The notes below the pieces were generated by a model, which saw only the letters and a program-made list of their open reading frames with translations, ran no database searches and was not told where the DNA came from. Positions 61,155 through 64,000 of a DNA stretch of 64,000 nucleotides are shown here, piece by piece. The translations under genes were made by a program, and so were the position numbers. The stretch's first letter is position 1, and each line of letters begins with the position of its first letter. This DNA comes from Streptomyces sp. Ru72. GTDB lineage: Bacteria; Actinomycetota; Actinomycetes; Streptomycetales; Streptomycetaceae. The stretch lies in contig NZ_PQSR01000031.1 in assembly GCF_002920635.1 (NCBI RefSeq), positions 1-64,000 of the forward strand, given 5' to 3'.

Positions 61155-63155
61155 ATGACAGCGACGACCGACGGAAGCCCCGGGGCCCTGCCGCCCCGCG
61201 CTGCCTCGGCCAGCGACACCAGCGAACCGATCCCGGGGGCGGCCGGGGCCGGGGGCACTCGAGACGCCGCCGAGCGCGCCATGCGACGCGCCACAGACTT
61301 CCTGCTCGCGCGGCAGGACGCCCAGGGCTGGTGGAAGGGCGACCTCGAGACCAACGTCACAATGGACGCCGAGGACCTGCTGCTGCGTCAGTTCCTGGGC
61401 ATCCGTGACGAGAGGACCACCCGCGCCGCCGCGCTGTTCATCCGTGGCGAGCAGCGCGACGACGGCACCTGGGCCACCTTCTACGGCGGGCCCGGCGAGC
61501 TGTCCACCACCATCGAGGCGTACGTCGCCCTGCGCCTGGCAGGTGACGCCCCGGACGCACCCCACATGGCGAAGGCGTCCGCCTGGATCCGCGAGCAGGG
61601 CGGCATCGCCGCCGCCCGCGTCTTCACCCGGATCTGGCTGGCCCTGTTCGGCTGGTGGAAGTGGGAGGACCTGCCCGAACTCCCGCCGGAGCTGATCTGG
61701 TTCCCGAAGTGGATGCCGCTGAACATCTACGACTTCGGCTGCTGGGCACGGCAGACCATCGTGCCGCTCACCATCGTCTCCGCCAAGCGCCCGGTACGGC
61801 CCGCACCGTTCCCGCTGGACGAGCTGCACATCGACCCGGACGACCCGAACCCCGAGAGAGACCTCGCCCCGGTGGCGAGCTGGGACGGGGTCTTCCAGCG
61901 GCTCGACAAGGCGCTGCACCAGTTCCGCAAGGTCGCCCCGCGCCGGCTGCGCAGGGCCGCCATGAACACCGCCGCCCGCTGGATCATCGAGCGGCAGGAG
62001 AACGACGGCTGCTGGGGCGGGATCCAGCCGCCCGCGGTGTACTCGGTCATCGCCCTTCACCTGCTCGGTTACGACCTCCAGCACCCGGTGATGCGCGAGG
62101 GAATCGCCTCGCTGGACCGTTTCGCCGTATGGCGCGAGGACGGCTCCCGCATGATCGAGGCGTGCCAGTCCCCGGTGTGGGACACCTGTCTCGCGACCAT
62201 CGCGCTCGCCGACGCGGGTGTGCCCGCCGACCACCCCCAGCTCGTCAAGGCGGCCGACTGGATGCTGGGCGAGCAGATCGTCCGGCCCGGCGACTGGTCG
62301 GTGCGCCGTCCTCAGCTGCCGCCGGGCGGCTGGGCGTTCGAGTTCCACAACGACAACTACCCCGACATCGACGACACCGCCGAGGTCGTCCTCGCGCTGC
62401 GCCGGGTCAGGCACCACGACCCGGACCGGCTGGAGAAGGCCATCGGGCGCGGGGTGCGCTGGAACCTCGGCATGCAGTCGAAGAACGGCGCGTGGGGCGC
62501 CTTCGACGTGGACAACACGAGCCCGTTCCCCAACCGGCTGCCGTTCTGTGACTTCGGCGAGGTCATCGACCCTCCTTCAGCCGACGTCACCGCGCACGTC
62601 GTGGAGATGCTCGCGGTCGAGGGCCTCGCCCACGACCCGCGCACCCGCCGCGGCATCGAGTGGCTGCTGGCCGAACAGGAGCCGGACGGCTCGTGGTTCG
62701 GACGCTGGGGCGTCAACTACGTCTACGGCACCGGGTCCGTGGTGCCCGCCCTGGTGGCGGCAGGCATTCCGGCCGCGCACCCGGCGATCCGCCGTGCCGT
62801 CGCCTGGCTGGAGAGCGTGCAGAACGACGACGGCGGCTGGGGTGAGGACCTGCGCTCCTACAAGGACGCCGGGAAGTGGAGCGGAAAGGGTGCCTCCACC
62901 GCCTCGCAGACGGCGTGGGCCCTGCTCGCGCTGCTGGCCGCGGGGGAGAGCGAGTCCAAGGCCGTCGAGCGCGGCATCGAGTTCCTCGCCCAGACCCAGA
63001 ACGAGGACGGCTCCTGGGACGAGCCGTACTTCACCGGCACCGGCTTCCCCTGGGACTTCTCCATCAACTACCACCTCTACCGTCAGGTCTTCCCGCTCAC
63101 CGCACTGGGCCGCTATGTGCACGGCGAGTCGTTCGCCAAGGCCAAGGGGAGCTGA
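61155..63155 (+). CDS. shc: Squalene-hopene cyclase
   Basis: A 666-residue class II triterpene cyclase converting squalene to hopene. The protonating motif is D404-I-D-D407-T-A (NYPDIDDTAEV), and several QW repeats are visible (QDAQGWWKGD, QENDGCWGG, SKNGAWGAF, QEPDGSWFGRW, QNDDGGWGE, QNEDGSWDE). IEACQSPVWDT and NYVYGTGSVVPAL are further active-site segments. ATG 61155 follows AAGGGGA. A Gly/Ala-rich N-terminal tail of about 35 residues precedes the first barrel. Confidence 0.96.
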   Translation: MTATTDGSPGALPPRAASASDTSEPIPGAAGAGGTRDAAERAMRRATDFLLARQDAQGWWKGDLETNVTMDAEDLLLRQFLGIRDERTTRAAALFIRGEQRDDGTWATFYGGPGELSTTIEAYVALRLAGDAPDAPHMAKASAWIREQGGIAAARVFTRIWLALFGWWKWEDLPELPPELIWFPKWMPLNIYDFGCWARQTIVPLTIVSAKRPVRPAPFPLDELHIDPDDPNPERDLAPVASWDGVFQRLDKALHQFRKVAPRRLRRAAMNTAARWIIERQENDGCWGGIQPPAVYSVIALHLLGYDLQHPVMREGIASLDRFAVWREDGSRMIEACQSPVWDTCLATIALADAGVPADHPQLVKAADWMLGEQIVRPGDWSVRRPQLPPGGWAFEFHNDNYPDIDDTAEVVLALRRVRHHDPDRLEKAIGRGVRWNLGMQSKNGAWGAFDVDNTSPFPNRLPFCDFGEVIDPPSADVTAHVVEMLAVEGLAHDPRTRRGIEWLLAEQEPDGSWFGRWGVNYVYGTGSVVPALVAAGIPAAHPAIRRAVAWLESVQNDDGGWGEDLRSYKDAGKWSGKGASTASQTAWALLALLAAGESESKAVERGIEFLAQTQNEDGSWDEPYFTGTGFPWDFSINYHLYRQVFPLTALGRYVHGESFAKAKGS

Positions 63156-63796
63156 TGAGCGTCAAGCCCGAGCCGGCCCCGCTGCTGATCGCCTGCGCGC
63201 TCGGCATCGAGCACCTCGCCCTGCGCAGCGGCGGTCACAGCGGCGCCGACGGGCCCGTGACCATACTCCGTACGGGTATGGGACCCCGGGCGGCCGAACG
63301 CTCGGTCACCCGGTCGCTCGGCGAGCCGGGCTTCGCTCATGCGGCCGTCCTCGCCACGGGCTTCTGCGCGGGACTCGCACCCGGGATGCACCCCGGTGAC
63401 CTGGTCGTAGCCGAGGAGACGCGGGACCCGCGCGGCACCACCCCGTGCGAGGGCACCGACCTGCTCGTCAAGGAGCTCGTGCGCGCCGTCCCGGGGCGCA
63501 CCGTCCACACCGGACCGCTCACCGGCTCGGACCACGTCGTCCGTGGTCAGGAGCGCTCCGAACTGCTCGCGACCGGCGCGATCGCGGTCGACATGGAGTC
63601 CGCGGCCACGCTCCTGAGCGCCGTTCGGACGGGCGCCCGCCCGGTTGCGGCCGTCCGGGTGGTCGTGGACGCTCCAGAACATGAACTCGTCCGTATCGGC
63701 ACTGTTCGCGGTGGAATATCAGCTTTCCGTGTTCTTCGTGCCGTGCTGCCTGTTTTCTTTGAATGGCACCGTTCTTTGCTGCTCCCCAGGAGGTGA
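63155..63796 (+). CDS. hpnG: HpnG: adenosylhopane nucleosidase/phosphorylase
   Basis: A 213-residue nucleoside phosphorylase-fold protein. HAAVLATGFCAGLAPGMHPGDLVVAEE and the substrate-binding AIAVDMESAATL are family marks. In hopanoid synthesis HpnG removes adenine from adenosylhopane to give a ribosylhopane. The start overlaps the shc stop by one base (TGATG). Function is assigned by position between shc and hpnH. Confidence 0.88.
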   Translation: MSVKPEPAPLLIACALGIEHLALRSGGHSGADGPVTILRTGMGPRAAERSVTRSLGEPGFAHAAVLATGFCAGLAPGMHPGDLVVAEETRDPRGTTPCEGTDLLVKELVRAVPGRTVHTGPLTGSDHVVRGQERSELLATGAIAVDMESAATLLSAVRTGARPVAAVRVVVDAPEHELVRIGTVRGGISAFRVLRAVLPVFFEWHRSLLLPRR

Positions 63797-63801
63797 GCCA
63801 G

Positions 63802-64000
63802 ATGGCCATGCCGCTGCGCCAGTCCATCAAGGTGGCGACCTATCTCTTCGAACAGAAGCTGCGCAGGCGGGACAAGTTTCCGCTCATCGTGGAGCTGGAA
63901 CCGCTCTTCGCCTGCAACCTGAAGTGTGAGGGCTGCGGCAAGATCCAGCATCCGGCGGGAGTGCTCAAGCAGCGCATGCCGGTGGCACAGGCCGTGGGTG
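63802..64000 (+). CDS. hpnH: HpnH: hopanoid radical SAM adenosyltransferase (partial)
   Basis: The first 66 residues of a B12-type radical SAM enzyme, cut by the window end. The 4Fe-4S motif is C38-x3-C42-x2-C45 (FACNLKCEGCG). HpnH joins hopene and the adenosyl radical of SAM to form adenosylhopane, the substrate of HpnG. An excellent AGGAGG (63789-63794) precedes ATG 63802. Confidence 0.9.
   Translation, partial: MAMPLRQSIKVATYLFEQKLRRRDKFPLIVELEPLFACNLKCEGCGKIQHPAGVLKQRMPVAQAVG

Overview
The window is a chromosomal segment of a Streptomyces-type actinomycete. The evidence is very high GC with strong third-position GC, many GTG/TTG starts, GTGA/ATGA stop-start overlaps, only one in-frame TTA codon noticed, and lineage markers: an SsgA-like sporulation protein, a WhiB-like Fe-S regulator, a two-domain small laccase and a squalene-hopene cyclase cluster. 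From memory, the gene order (pca operon with PcaV, small laccase, LacI regulator, WhiB-like gene, SsgD-like gene, idi, hopanoid genes) resembles the right part of the S. coelicolor chromosome. No rRNA, tRNA, CRISPR array, phage or insertion sequence was recognised.

Layout. 1-3.9 kb: an 8-bp tandem repeat, a large LuxR-like (LAL) ATPase lacking its DNA-binding end, and an SDR oxidoreductase. 3.9-11.2 kb: a complete protocatechuate branch of the beta-ketoadipate pathway on the minus strand (pcaI-J-F-H-G-B-L, nearly all genes overlapping), controlled by a divergent MarR-type pcaV; pcaF carries an in-frame insertion that looks like a mobile Streptomyces palindromic repeat. 11.3-14.1 kb: a small unknown gene and a split LigD-type end-joining pair (ligase and polymerase, divergent). 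14.3-17.3 kb: Tat-exported small laccase, a LacI regulator with its operator, and a two-domain VOC protein. 17.6-25.9 kb: WhiB-like protein, small conserved proteins, acyl-ACP desaturase behind a three-unit operator array, DDAH, an ABC-F protein with a structured leader, a PEP-mutase/isocitrate-lyase-family enzyme, an SsgD-like protein and endonuclease V. 26.1-30.8 kb: a CaiB/FadA/FadB beta-oxidation operon with a good promoter/operator. 31-42.7 kb: asparagine permease, an orphan ATP-synthase b-like protein, two secreted peptidases, a TTA-containing unknown gene, a second ABC-F protein, a frameshifted LLM oxidoreductase remnant and Tex. 42.5-48.7 kb: small LPFR protein, SCO6745-family protein, two DJ-1/PfpI proteins, an enoyl-CoA hydratase, a HATPase, idi and galE.

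49.0-56.1 kb is the most interesting module: seven tightly coupled genes encoding a DUF5941-type CDP-alcohol phosphotransferase, a cytidylyltransferase-like enzyme, a glycerol-1-phosphate-dehydrogenase-like enzyme, a second CDP-alcohol phosphotransferase lacking one canonical Asp, a GT2 glycosyltransferase and an ABC-2 exporter pair. Together they look like a complete make-and-export route for a polyol-phosphate glycolipid or glycopolymer whose product I cannot name. It ends in a strong hairpin and is followed by the hopanoid cluster (hpnC-D-E, polyprenyl synthase, shc, hpnG, hpnH; cut by the window end), which is preceded by a palindrome and two tiny overlapping ORFs that run by GTGA overlaps into hpnC.
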